The notes beneath the pieces are model-generated. The model ran no database searches, was not told where the DNA came from, and saw only the letters and a list, made by a program, of their open reading frames with translations. A stretch of DNA of 64,000 nucleotides, taken from the NCBI RefSeq assembly GCF_030552475.1, contig NZ_JAUPED010000001.1, forward strand, positions 310,001-374,000, in the 5' to 3' direction. Of this stretch, positions 9,377-18,015 are shown piece by piece (positions within the stretch are counted from its first letter, which is position 1; every line of letters begins with the position of its first letter). The stretch is from Mariniflexile sp. AS56 (GTDB lineage Bacteria; Bacteroidota; Bacteroidia; Flavobacteriales; Flavobacteriaceae). A program made the translations under genes and the position numbers.

Positions 9377-10378
9377 TTATTCAGAATATCGGCTTTTAAT
9401 GAGGGCTTCAACAGGTTTATTTTGGGGTGTAAATCTTGAATTTTCAAGTCCTCCAGAATTTTCATGATTATGAAACCATTTCCAAACAAAGCCACCAGCA
9501 AACCAATCTTCATCCCAAAAAGTTTCATATAACGCTTGGGTGGTATTGTTTTGTGCTTCCAAATTAACAACCGTCATATCACGATCGCTTCTCCAAGGTT
9601 CTTTTCCTGAATAATCAACACTACGATAGCCATACTCGGTAAATAAAATGGGCTTACCTGTTGTAGTTGACATGGTTTTTATTTCATCAAAATACTTAAC
9701 CCAACCTTCTTTACACTCTAAAACACTCGGCGTTTTACTTGTACTTACTGGAAAATAAGCATCAATTCCTATAAAATCTAATTGATTCCAAAACGGTGTT
9801 CGGTTATATTCATTCCAATTGGCCGCATAGGTTAATTGCCCCTTATATACGCTTCTTATTTCTACAATTAGCTGTTTCCAATAATCGGGACGGTGGTCTA
9901 CAAATCCTTCCAATTCGGTTCCAATACAAAAAATTTCAGCGTGCACTTCTTCTGCCGCTTCTGCAAAATCTAAAATAAATTTAGAGTAAGATGCTTCTAA
10001 TAATTTCCAATTTTCTTCCGAAGTCATTTTAATACCGCCAGTAAACTCACCTTTCGATACCCAGATTTGAGGTTTCACCATGGCCTTTATGCCGTGCTTC
10101 CTTAAAATTTCAACATATTGCTTCACCCCTAATTTCGTTTCACCAAACCACTGCCTATTGGTGTTATACATAATATTAGGGTGTGATAATTCACGAATAA
10201 AACCAAAAGGCATAATAGCCGCATAGTTGGCACCTACATTGGCAACAGGTTTTACATGTATATCCTTGATAGTATCGCGAGAAGCCACAAAACTAACACC
10301 ATTTATTTTGGTGCTTTGCGTAATGCAAGACTGCACACTTACTAGCACCAAGAGCATTAAAAGTTTGATTTTATTCAT
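9377..10378 (-). CDS. GH113-like glycoside hydrolase lipoprotein
   Basis: 333 residues with an N-terminal lipobox (LVLVSVQSC) for lipid anchoring. The TIM-barrel carries IGTELEGF (about 178-185, proposed acid/base Glu) and LFTEYGYRS (about 252-260, proposed nucleophile Glu), the arrangement of family GH113, which contains beta-mannanases. ATG 10378 is chosen; an in-frame TTG three codons earlier is less likely. It is cotranscribed with the POTRA protein that follows, which suggests a role at the outer membrane or cell surface. The actual substrate is not evident, and no SusC/D pair is nearby. Confidence 0.8.
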   Translation of the reverse strand: MNKIKLLMLLVLVSVQSCITQSTKINGVSFVASRDTIKDIHVKPVANVGANYAAIMPFGFIRELSHPNIMYNTNRQWFGETKLGVKQYVEILRKHGIKAMVKPQIWVSKGEFTGGIKMTSEENWKLLEASYSKFILDFAEAAEEVHAEIFCIGTELEGFVDHRPDYWKQLIVEIRSVYKGQLTYAANWNEYNRTPFWNQLDFIGIDAYFPVSTSKTPSVLECKEGWVKYFDEIKTMSTTTGKPILFTEYGYRSVDYSGKEPWRSDRDMTVVNLEAQNNTTQALYETFWDEDWFAGGFVWKWFHNHENSGGLENSRFTPQNKPVEALIKSRYSE

Positions 10379-10417
10379 ATAAAACAAGTTTCAAACTCCT
10401 AATTTACTATTTTATCA

Positions 10418-11287
10418 TTAAAATAAGGCTCTCAAGCCCATGTTAAATGATTGCCCTAAACCGGTATCAGTTCCGCGTACAAAATTACTATAGAGCAATT
10501 CTAAATTTAATGTTTTTGTAAGCTGGTATTTCCCTCCAAAACCTAAAGCGGTGTAATTTTGAGTAAAATCGCCCAAACGCTGTTGATGCTGTACAAAGCC
10601 CAAAACAGTAAATTCTTGACTTGGGAAATAACTTAAAAATACGCCTGGTGCCAACACAAAGGTATTATTTGCAAAACTGGCTGCATCGCCAAAATTATAT
10701 TCGGTATTTAACTCGGTAAACAACTGCCAATCGCCACTTGGCAAGGTATAGTCATAAAAAAACCTATTTTGAAATGTATAAGCCGTTTGGTCTAAATACA
10801 CACCGTTTTCCGATTCGTTATCCACCAAAGGAATGTGAAAGGCCGTTTGTACGGTAAAATTGCTCACACTTTTTAAAGGGTTAAATTTAATTGCAGGCGC
10901 TATAGACGTTACCCCAGATCGTGCCGTTCCTGTTTCACCATCAAAGGAAAACACATCGAAGGCTTTTCTATCACTATTAACATTCGATCTTACTTCCAGC
11001 AAGACCCCCACATTAAAACGATCGCTGTTAGATACGCCTGTAAACACATCGAGACTAGAAGTGAAGTACGTTTCTCTTGGTAGATTTTTCGCAACGTCTC
11101 CAGCACCATTAGCGCCCTTAGTTTGCGTGTATAAATTATTGAACCACTTAATATCCCACTGCCCCTTTTTTAATAGTTTAGAAGGTGTATACGTTTGTAT
11201 GTTGCTTTTTTGATTTTCGCTGTCTTCTTGTGAAAATCCTGAGAAAGCAAAAACCGTAAGAAATGTTAATGTTACTAATTTCTTCAT
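10418..11287 (-). CDS. Outer-membrane beta-barrel protein of unknown function
   Basis: 289 residues. Signal peptide (TLTFLTVFAFSGFSQ), then a short linker and alternating hydrophobic/polar strands rich in aromatic residues, ending in MGLRALF with a terminal Phe as expected for Bam-inserted barrels. It resembles the transporter-like or MetA-pathway-type outer-membrane proteins seen in Flavobacteriia, but I cannot name a ligand. Thirty-nine bp upstream of the GH113-like gene on the same strand, so it may be the first gene of a three-gene surface operon. The 264-bp gap before it (11288-11551) holds the divergent promoters; no other feature was seen there. Confidence 0.7.
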   Translation of the reverse strand: MKKLVTLTFLTVFAFSGFSQEDSENQKSNIQTYTPSKLLKKGQWDIKWFNNLYTQTKGANGAGDVAKNLPRETYFTSSLDVFTGVSNSDRFNVGVLLEVRSNVNSDRKAFDVFSFDGETGTARSGVTSIAPAIKFNPLKSVSNFTVQTAFHIPLVDNESENGVYLDQTAYTFQNRFFYDYTLPSGDWQLFTELNTEYNFGDAASFANNTFVLAPGVFLSYFPSQEFTVLGFVQHQQRLGDFTQNYTALGFGGKYQLTKTLNLELLYSNFVRGTDTGLGQSFNMGLRALF

Positions 11288-11551
11288 GTTTTTTGGTTTG
11301 GTTTTAATATTATTTTTGGTGCTAATTGTTTATTATTTTAATGGTTCATTTTCTAAACTAAAGGCTCCCTTTTCACACTAACCCATTAGTTTTCAACAAA
11401 ACATCAATCAATAGGTCGTTCTAAATGTTAAAGAACTTACAAAAGCAACCACGCTTTTGAAGCTTAAACCGTATTTTAAAAAAAGAAAAACTTCATTAAA
11501 AATTAAGTTTCTATCTTTAGTCTCGACAGACTTCAACATAACACCCACTTT

Positions 11552-12856
11552 ATGAAACACATTGTTATTATTGGTAATGGCATTTCTGGCGTAACAGCCG
11601 CACGACATATTCGAAAACTATCAGACCATAAAATTACTATCATTTCTGGAGAAACCGATTATTTTTTCTCGCGTACCGCCTTAATGTATGTGTATATGGG
11701 CCATATGAAATTTGAGCACACCCAACCTTACGAAAATTGGTTTTGGGAGAAAAACAACATCAACCTGAAACAAGGTTTCGTAAAAACGGTCGACACCAAC
11801 TCTAAAACACTTCATTTTAATGACGGAGACACCCTAAATTACGACTCGCTTATTATTGCTACGGGCAGTAAACCCAATAAATTTGGTTGGCCTGGTCAAG
11901 ATTTAAAAGGTGTTATGGGTATGTACCATAAACAAGATCTAGAAAATTTAGAGTTACACGCACCAAACAACAAGGTTTGTAAACACGCTGTCATTGTTGG
12001 AGGCGGCTTAATTGGTATTGAACTTGCTGAAATGCTAAATTCTAGAAACATACCTGTCACTTTTTTAGTGCGAGAACCTAGTTTTTGGGATGGCGTATTA
12101 CCCGATGGTGAAAGCAACATGATAAACCGCCATATTAAAAACCACCATATCGACTTACGTTTATCAACCAATTTAAAAGAAATTATTTCAGATGAACATG
12201 GCCGAGTAAAGTCAGTTATTATTGAAGAAACAGGTGAAGAAATAGCGTGTGATGTGGTTGGATTAACTGCAGGTGTTGCACCAAATATAGATTTCCTTAA
12301 AGGCTCCCCGATTGAATTAGGTAGAGGTGTTAAAGTAAACCGACTTTTAGAAACAAACATAGAAGATGTGTACGCTATTGGCGATTGTGCAGAACAGCAT
12401 GAAGCCATTGGCCAACGCCGCCCTATTGAGGCCGTTTGGTACACAGGTAGAATGATGGGAGAAACAGTCGCTCAAACCATTTGTGGTAACAAAACCCCAT
12501 ACAAGCCGGGACATTGGTTTAACTCTGCTAAATTTTTAGATATTGAATACCAAACTTACGGGTGGGTATTCAGTACTCAAAACAAACCCGATTATGAACA
12601 GCATTTCCATTGGAAACATGACGATGACACCAAATGCATTACCGTTGCCTTTAATAAGGACACCAATGTTTTTCTAGGTATTAATACGTTTGGAATACGC
12701 ATGAGACACGAACATTTTGATAAGTGGCTTACTGAAAATCGAGATGTAGATTATGTGATGAAACATTTGGCAGAAGCAAATTTCGACCCTGAATTTTACA
12801 AAAGATACGAAGAGGACATTTTGGCAACTTACACAAATCAATTAAAATTAGCTTAA
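11552..12856 (+). CDS. FAD/NAD(P)-dependent oxidoreductase
   Basis: 434-residue pyridine nucleotide-disulfide oxidoreductase fold. FAD-binding GNGISG at residues 7-12, NAD(P)-binding GGGLIG at about 149-154, and the second FAD motif YAIGDCAE near 273-280. The two-cysteine redox disulfide of glutathione reductases is absent, so it is more like nitrite-reductase-type or ferredoxin/rubredoxin reductases. The C-terminal 120 residues form a variable region. It is followed after 2 bp by a membrane polyferredoxin gene, so the pair could move electrons between NAD(P)H and that protein. Substrate unknown. Confidence 0.85.
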   Translation: MKHIVIIGNGISGVTAARHIRKLSDHKITIISGETDYFFSRTALMYVYMGHMKFEHTQPYENWFWEKNNINLKQGFVKTVDTNSKTLHFNDGDTLNYDSLIIATGSKPNKFGWPGQDLKGVMGMYHKQDLENLELHAPNNKVCKHAVIVGGGLIGIELAEMLNSRNIPVTFLVREPSFWDGVLPDGESNMINRHIKNHHIDLRLSTNLKEIISDEHGRVKSVIIEETGEEIACDVVGLTAGVAPNIDFLKGSPIELGRGVKVNRLLETNIEDVYAIGDCAEQHEAIGQRRPIEAVWYTGRMMGETVAQTICGNKTPYKPGHWFNSAKFLDIEYQTYGWVFSTQNKPDYEQHFHWKHDDDTKCITVAFNKDTNVFLGINTFGIRMRHEHFDKWLTENRDVDYVMKHLAEANFDPEFYKRYEEDILATYTNQLKLA

Positions 12857-12858
12857 AC

Positions 12859-14460
12859 ATGAGTAATAAACTTAACGATAGTATGTCTTTAGCAAAACCC
12901 GAAGCTAATAACTTATCTAGCAAACAAAAAATAGCGGTGGTTATAGGTATTATTGGGCTTTTCATTATGGGATTAGCCATTTTCAATACCAACTTCCCTA
13001 ATAAAACACTATTTCTATCCCTATCCATTGGGGCCATTGTTGTGGGTACTATTTTATTTGCGAATGATGCCTATTTAACCAAACTTGAAGGTATTAAGAA
13101 TGACGGTGTTTGGTTTAAATCTATCTCATCACGTGGCATGTTAGGCTGGGTAACCGGTGTTTTTCTAACTGGATTTTATATTGTACTTTATTTTTATCCG
13201 CAATATTTGGGGCAATCCGCCAATGGAGAACCCAACACCGGATTAATTTCATTATTCGACCCACTAAGTAACATACTAAGCGGAAACCCTGCAAGCCAAT
13301 GGTTTGTTTATGGCACGCTCTATACAGTCGCCATTTTAGTATTTGGTTATAAATTCATGTTGAAGTACCGCCATAATAGATACGAGCAATTACGTACGGC
13401 TTCGGTGATGTTTTTCCAACTCGGGTTTGCGTTTCTTATTCCGGAGTTCATGTCGCGACTTAATACCAGTCCCGATTATAATTTACCCTATTACGATTTA
13501 AAAAGCATGTGGCCACTTAACTATTATTTATTTGATAGTTGGTCTATTAACGGCTTGCTTTCATCAGGTTCCTTAGGGTTATTGATGTTGCTTTTTGGTA
13601 TTGTTTCCATTTTTGTGGTCTCACCTATTTTAACATACAAATACGGAAAACGCTGGTATTGTTCTTGGGTTTGTGGTTGCGGTGGTTTAGCAGAAACGGC
13701 AGGCGATTCTTTCAGACAGTTAAGTAGCAAAAAACTATCTGCATGGAAATTGGAACGTTGGTTAATACACACCGTTTTAGTATTCTCTGTACTGATGACC
13801 ACGGCGGTTATTTACACCTATTTAGGAAGCGATCCCAATAAATTTTGGTTAACCCGCGGTGCCTTTGTATTAAGTGTAGGCATATTACTTACGGTTGTTT
13901 TTGCAGTTATCATGATTTTTAAAAGAAAAGAATTGGGCAAAGACGCACGTTACGGTGCCATAGGGTATTTTGTGGTTATCGCTGCCTTATTCATCATGCA
14001 CTATACGGGAGCTTCCGATAAAATATTCTTTATAAAAGCAAGCAGTTTACGTTCGGCTTACGGTTTATATATTGGTTCTATCTTCTCTGGTGTTATTGGC
14101 ACAGGCTTCTACCCTATTTTAGGTAACCGTGTTTGGTGTCGTTTTGGATGCCCAATGGCGGCCGTATTAGGTTTCCAACAACGTATGTTTTCAAAATTCA
14201 GAATTACAACCAATGGTGGTCAATGTATTTCATGTGGTAACTGTTCTACCTATTGCGAAATGGGAATTGATGTACGTGCTTATGCCCAAAAAGGTGAAAA
14301 CATAGTACGTTCCAGTTGTGTAGGTTGCGGTGTTTGTTCTGCCGTATGCCCTCGAGGTGTTCTAAAATTAGAGAACGATACCATGGAAGGCCGCATCAAT
14401 TCTAATGAAATCCTACTTGGTAACGATGTGGATTTGATGGATTTAATCAATAAAAAATAA
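12859..14460 (+). CDS. Membrane polyferredoxin, NapH/NosR-like 4Fe-4S protein
   Basis: 533 residues with about nine hydrophobic helices. Cysteine motifs: CSWVCGCGG near 267 and CRFGCPM near 426 (the paired CxxxC motifs of NapH/NosR/CcoG-type proteins), then two ferredoxin clusters, CISCGNCSTYC near 455 and CVGCGVCSAVCP near 486. Such proteins pass electrons from the quinone pool or a flavoprotein across or along the membrane. No nap, nos or cco genes are near, so the partner is probably the upstream flavoprotein. An inverted repeat follows the stop. Confidence 0.85.
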   Translation: MSNKLNDSMSLAKPEANNLSSKQKIAVVIGIIGLFIMGLAIFNTNFPNKTLFLSLSIGAIVVGTILFANDAYLTKLEGIKNDGVWFKSISSRGMLGWVTGVFLTGFYIVLYFYPQYLGQSANGEPNTGLISLFDPLSNILSGNPASQWFVYGTLYTVAILVFGYKFMLKYRHNRYEQLRTASVMFFQLGFAFLIPEFMSRLNTSPDYNLPYYDLKSMWPLNYYLFDSWSINGLLSSGSLGLLMLLFGIVSIFVVSPILTYKYGKRWYCSWVCGCGGLAETAGDSFRQLSSKKLSAWKLERWLIHTVLVFSVLMTTAVIYTYLGSDPNKFWLTRGAFVLSVGILLTVVFAVIMIFKRKELGKDARYGAIGYFVVIAALFIMHYTGASDKIFFIKASSLRSAYGLYIGSIFSGVIGTGFYPILGNRVWCRFGCPMAAVLGFQQRMFSKFRITTNGGQCISCGNCSTYCEMGIDVRAYAQKGENIVRSSCVGCGVCSAVCPRGVLKLENDTMEGRINSNEILLGNDVDLMDLINKK

Positions 14461-14461
14461 T

Positions 14462-14488
14462 TTAACAAAATGCTAATATTTTGTTAAA
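14462..14488 (+). repeat. Perfect inverted repeat between operons
   Basis: TTTAACAAAAT (14461-14471) and ATTTTGTTAAA (14478-14488) are perfect 11-bp arms around a 6-base loop. It begins right after the polyferredoxin stop and overlaps the -33 part of the next promoter. No T-run follows, so it may be a weak terminator or an operator. Confidence 0.55.
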
Positions 14489-14515
14489 TAACTAATTAAA
14501 AGTATTGTACTTTTG
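14480..14515 (+). promoter_or_regulatory. Candidate Bacteroidota promoter for the GT2 pair
   Basis: TTTG at 14480-14483 and TACTTTTG (TAnnTTTG) at 14508-14515, 24 bp apart, with the ATG at 14537. The -7 box is exact; the spacing is slightly longer than the usual 19-23 bp. The -33 part lies inside the 14461-14488 inverted repeat. Confidence 0.5.
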
Positions 14516-14536
14516 CACCCTGAAAGTTAATTATTT

Positions 14537-15229
14537 ATGCACATCATAAAAGTAATTATACCTGCTTTTAACGAAGCAGATTCTATTACCAAAGTTATTA
14601 ATGCGATTCCGGAATCTGTTAACGAGATTATTGTTGTTAATAATAATTCCACCGACAAAACGGAAGAAAACGCTAAAAAAGCAGGTGCCACGGTATTAAC
14701 CGAAGTAAATAAAGGCTATGGTTACGCATGCCTTAAAGGCTTGCAATACATTGCCAATAATCCCGAAAAACCAAATATTATTGTATTTTTGGATGGCGAC
14801 TATAGCGATTATCCAGAAGAATTAACAAAAATTGTAGCGCCCATAATCGATAAAAACATCGATTTAGTTATTGGAGCCCGGGTTAAAAGTTTAAGAGAAG
14901 TAGGTTCTATGACCGGACCCCAAATTTTTGGAAACTGGCTAGCAACCTCTTTGATGACACTTTTTTTTGGTGCAACATTTACCGATTTAGGCCCATTTAG
15001 AGCCATAAAATACGATAAACTGCTAGCGCTCAATATGATTGACAAAACCTATGGTTGGACGGTAGAGATGCAACTAAAGGCTTTAAAACAAAAATTAACC
15101 TATACCGAAGTGCCTGTAAATTACAGAAATAGAATTGGTGTCTCGAAAGTTTCAGGAACCATAAAAGGTAGTATATTTGCAGGCGCAAAAATCTTAAGTT
15201 GGATTTTTAAATACAGTATCAAGAAATGA
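14537..15229 (+). CDS. Glycosyltransferase family 2 (DPM1/DPG-synthase type)
   Basis: 230-residue GT-A enzyme: KVIIPAFNEADSI at the N-terminus, IIVVNNNSTDKT (about 31-42), KGYGYACLKGLQ (about 61-72), IVFLDGDYSDYPEEL (about 83-97, DxD) and GPFRAIKYDKL further on. The motifs match polyprenol-phosphate sugar transferases or their soluble relatives. It overlaps the next glycosyltransferase by 4 bp (ATGA), so the two are coupled. In relatives such a pair often continues with a polytopic mannosyltransferase, here found 4.6 kb away at 19882. Confidence 0.85.
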   Translation: MHIIKVIIPAFNEADSITKVINAIPESVNEIIVVNNNSTDKTEENAKKAGATVLTEVNKGYGYACLKGLQYIANNPEKPNIIVFLDGDYSDYPEELTKIVAPIIDKNIDLVIGARVKSLREVGSMTGPQIFGNWLATSLMTLFFGATFTDLGPFRAIKYDKLLALNMIDKTYGWTVEMQLKALKQKLTYTEVPVNYRNRIGVSKVSGTIKGSIFAGAKILSWIFKYSIKK

Positions 15230-16716
15230 TTCTAGAAACAACCATTATCATTATTTACACCATTTCGCTTTTGCTTATTTTCATGTATGCACTCGCGCAA
15301 TTAAATTTATTGTTGAATTACTTAGCTTCTAAAAAAGTTATAGATAATTCACCAAAATTCGATTTTTCTAATCCAGAAGAAATCCCTTACGTCACTATTC
15401 AATTACCTGTTTATAACGAAATGTACGTTATGGAACGCCTGTTGGATAATATTGCAAAAATGGATTACCCACTTGATAAATTAGAAATTCAAGTATTAGA
15501 CGATTCAACGGATGAAACTGTTGAGTCTACCCGTGCCCATGTTGCAAAAATACGTGCCACTGGTATAGACATTGAACACATTACTAGAACGGATAGATCT
15601 GGATTTAAAGCAGGTGCTTTAAAAGAAGGTTTAAAAATTGCTAAAGGTGAGTTCATCGCTATTTTCGATTCTGATTTTCTTCCAGAAGCAGATTGGTTAA
15701 AACGTACCGTTCCTTATTTTAAGGATGAAAAAATTGGCGTGGTTCAAACCCGTTGGGGCCATTTAAACCGTAACTATTCTATTCTTACAAAAATACAAGC
15801 CTTCGCTTTAGATGCTCACTTTACTTTAGAGCAAGTAGGTAGAAATAGTAAAGGCCACTTTATTAACTTTAACGGTACTGCAGGACTTTGGAGAAAGACT
15901 TGTATTATAGATGCTGGAAACTGGGAAGGTGATACTTTAACCGAAGATTTAGATTTAAGCTACCGTGCCCAACTTAAAAACTGGAAATTTAAATATTTAG
16001 AGAATGTTGAAACACCTGCCGAATTACCAATCGTAATTAGTGCAGCCCGTTCACAACAATTTAGATGGAATAAAGGTGGTGCAGAAAACTTTAGAAAAAT
16101 GCTTGGTCGCGTTTTAAAAAGTGAAAACATTTCAGCGAAAACAAAATTACACGGCTTATTACATTTACTAAATAGTACTATGTTTTTAAACGTACTAATT
16201 GTAGCTGTATTAAGCATCCCGATGCTTTATATAAAAAATGAGTACACACACTTAAAACCATACTTCTATGTTATGAGTTTCTTCGTGGTAAGCTCTATCA
16301 TATTTTTTGTATGCTACTGGTTTATGTACAAAAACATTTATGGCGGTGGGTTTAAAAACTTCATTCGTTACATAGGTATGTTTTTTGTGTTTTTCTCTAT
16401 CGCAATGGGCTTTTCACTACACAACTCGATTGCTGTATTAGAAGGTCACTGGGGTAAGAAAAGTGAATTTGTACGCACACCAAAATTCAATATCAATTCT
16501 ATCAAAGAAGGTTGGAAAAAGAATAAATACATTAAGAAAACCGTATCCGTTCACGTTATTTTTGAAGGTTTACTTATGTCTTATTTTGCTTTCGGTATGT
16601 ACAGTGCTTTTATAGTAGGAGACCAAGGTGGCGATTTCGGACTGTTCCCATTCCACCTAATGTTATTTTTAGGCTTTGGTTATGTGTTTATTAAATCGTT
16701 AACATCGAAAGTATAG
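15226..16716 (+). CDS. Membrane glycosyltransferase family 2, cellulose-synthase-like
   Basis: 496 residues. One N-terminal helix (about 4-27), a cytoplasmic GT-A domain with LPVYNEMYVMERLLD, LDDSTDET, the FDSDFLP metal motif near 146, TEDLDLSYR and QQFRW near 277 (the QxxRW box of processive or CESA-type GT2 enzymes), then about four C-terminal helices. The family includes glucomannan/beta-mannan and cellulose-like synthases and ceramide glucosyltransferases. Product not determinable from the sequence. It is followed by a clear terminator at 16742-16789. Confidence 0.85.
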   Translation: MILETTIIIIYTISLLLIFMYALAQLNLLLNYLASKKVIDNSPKFDFSNPEEIPYVTIQLPVYNEMYVMERLLDNIAKMDYPLDKLEIQVLDDSTDETVESTRAHVAKIRATGIDIEHITRTDRSGFKAGALKEGLKIAKGEFIAIFDSDFLPEADWLKRTVPYFKDEKIGVVQTRWGHLNRNYSILTKIQAFALDAHFTLEQVGRNSKGHFINFNGTAGLWRKTCIIDAGNWEGDTLTEDLDLSYRAQLKNWKFKYLENVETPAELPIVISAARSQQFRWNKGGAENFRKMLGRVLKSENISAKTKLHGLLHLLNSTMFLNVLIVAVLSIPMLYIKNEYTHLKPYFYVMSFFVVSSIIFFVCYWFMYKNIYGGGFKNFIRYIGMFFVFFSIAMGFSLHNSIAVLEGHWGKKSEFVRTPKFNINSIKEGWKKNKYIKKTVSVHVIFEGLLMSYFAFGMYSAFIVGDQGGDFGLFPFHLMLFLGFGYVFIKSLTSKV

Positions 16717-16741
16717 ATTTACATTCAACATCATATAAATT

Positions 16742-16789
16742 AAAAAATCTCAAAACGAACTTTAAATAGTGGTTTTGAGATTTTTTTTA
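16742..16789 (+). terminator. Rho-independent terminator
   Basis: AAAATCTCAAAAC pairs with GTTTTGAGATTTT around a loop of about 15 bases and is followed by a T-run. It ends the GT2 operon 26 bp after its stop. Confidence 0.8.
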
Positions 16790-17195
16790 TAATTATTTGA
16801 AGGAATAGTAGAGGGCTTTGCTTTACGCTTAAACCTTTTCTTAACGCCATTGCGAAGGAGGAACGACTGAAGCAATCTTTCTTATTTGAAGTTCTAATCA
16901 TGATTTAGTTAACTGACTAACAGATTGCTTCGTACCTCGCAATGACGTACGAACACAATCATCACTTCATTGCGAAGGAGTAAGCTACGTAAAAATCGCC
17001 GTTTGTTTGCTTTAATTGCAAGTTATAGACATCTCGTTACAAAGAAGAATACTTCAATCAATAAAGGCTAAGACAGACCACCCATAAATATCATCGTTTA
17101 CACAGCGTGATAAACATATATTATTAACTTTTATTCTGAAGAATTAAACGCTATATAATATTCACAGTTACAAATTAATTCTTTTATAGAAATGC
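16790..17195. other. Gene-poor gap with interspersed repeats
   Basis: About 400 bp without a credible reading frame. It contains three copies of a CATTGCGA-type repeat (listed separately) and otherwise AT-rich sequence running up to the 3' end of the DUF1828-like gene. No terminal inverted repeats of an insertion sequence and no transposase fragment were seen. Confidence 0.6.
16848..16989. repeat. Interspersed repeat cluster (CATTGCGA...AAGCAATCT)
   Basis: Copy 1, 16848-16878, runs from CATTGCGAAGGAG to GAAGCAATCT. Copy 2, 16922-16944, is inverted (AGATTGCTTCGTACCTCGCAATG). Copy 3, 16968-16989, is a partial direct copy. Copies 1 and 2 can pair as a hairpin of about 30 bp arms with a central mismatch. 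This sequence type (CATTGCGAGG...AAGCAATC) is a widespread bacterial interspersed repeat. Confidence 0.75.
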
Positions 17196-18011
17196 TTATA
17201 TAAAATCTAATATTTTCTCTTTCTCCGTCCACTTAACGGGCTCTCTTGATGTTTTTTCTGCCAGTAAATTCAGTATACTACCTGATTTTTCTGGGTGATA
17301 GCCATCTGCTAAATCATTAATAATTGAAATCTTTTCTTTTATTAATGAGTTGTATTTTGATTTTTGAGAAATTTCAAAGTTTACAATTGTTTTACTCAAC
17401 GCATTTTCAAAATAGAATGGAGTTGAACCTGTTACGTATGTAATTAAGTTTATCGCTGAATTCTTTGAAATTATTGCATTGAATTTTATATTAGTGTAAT
17501 CGTCTAATGATTTTCTTAGTTGAACATCTCCCTTGTAATTGGTTAATAAAAATGAATTAGCATCTTGTCTAAAGGTTTCCTTTTCTTTTTCTTCTTTTTC
17601 ATCTTTATAAGTAATACCTAAAGCATTTACTACTCCAACAATAAAGTTCGATAAATCGAAAACAGCAGAAGAAATATCTTCTTTGTTTTTACAGGATTTA
17701 TAATAAAATAATGTTCCAGTTTTATCAGCAGTGCTTTTAATTTGATAATTCTGTTGATAATATGAAGAAACCCGGTCAATTATTGCTTCTGATTCTTCAT
17801 TAATACTTACTTCGTAATAGTTTAAATCAATCCAACCTCCATCAGACACTATTATTTGATCATGTAAATCTTTGACAAAAACAGAAACAAATTTATTATT
17901 CAGAGTTGAAAATGGAGTTATTATCTCCACACTATTAGCTCTTACCTTGTAAGTTGTAAGCTCACAAAAATCAGATTTAACCGCGTTAAATATGTCTAAT
18001 AATTTTTCCAT
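17196..18011 (-). CDS. DUF1828-like protein of unknown function
   Basis: 271 residues, cytoplasmic. The N-terminal third resembles DUF1828: IITPFSTLNNKFVSVFV (about 29-45) followed by IIVSDGGWIDLNYYEV (about 53-68), the SDGG turn being the family's hallmark. Residues 160-230 would correspond to the DUF1829-like half, with a KY-rich helical end. No catalytic motif is evident. The gene lies 4 bp after the 191-residue partner gene and is read with it. Base composition looks more AT-rich than the flanking glycosyltransferase and meaB genes. Members of this family have no established function known to me. Confidence 0.6.
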   Translation of the reverse strand: MEKLLDIFNAVKSDFCELTTYKVRANSVEIITPFSTLNNKFVSVFVKDLHDQIIVSDGGWIDLNYYEVSINEESEAIIDRVSSYYQQNYQIKSTADKTGTLFYYKSCKNKEDISSAVFDLSNFIVGVVNALGITYKDEKEEKEKETFRQDANSFLLTNYKGDVQLRKSLDDYTNIKFNAIISKNSAINLITYVTGSTPFYFENALSKTIVNFEISQKSKYNSLIKEKISIINDLADGYHPEKSGSILNLLAEKTSREPVKWTEKEKILDFI

Positions 18012-18015
18012 CGAG

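Noticed and set aside
11896-12444. 182-residue antisense ORF in the flavin oxidoreductase gene
   Set aside because: Low-complexity, no recognisable motifs; the plus-strand frame has clear FAD and NAD motifs.
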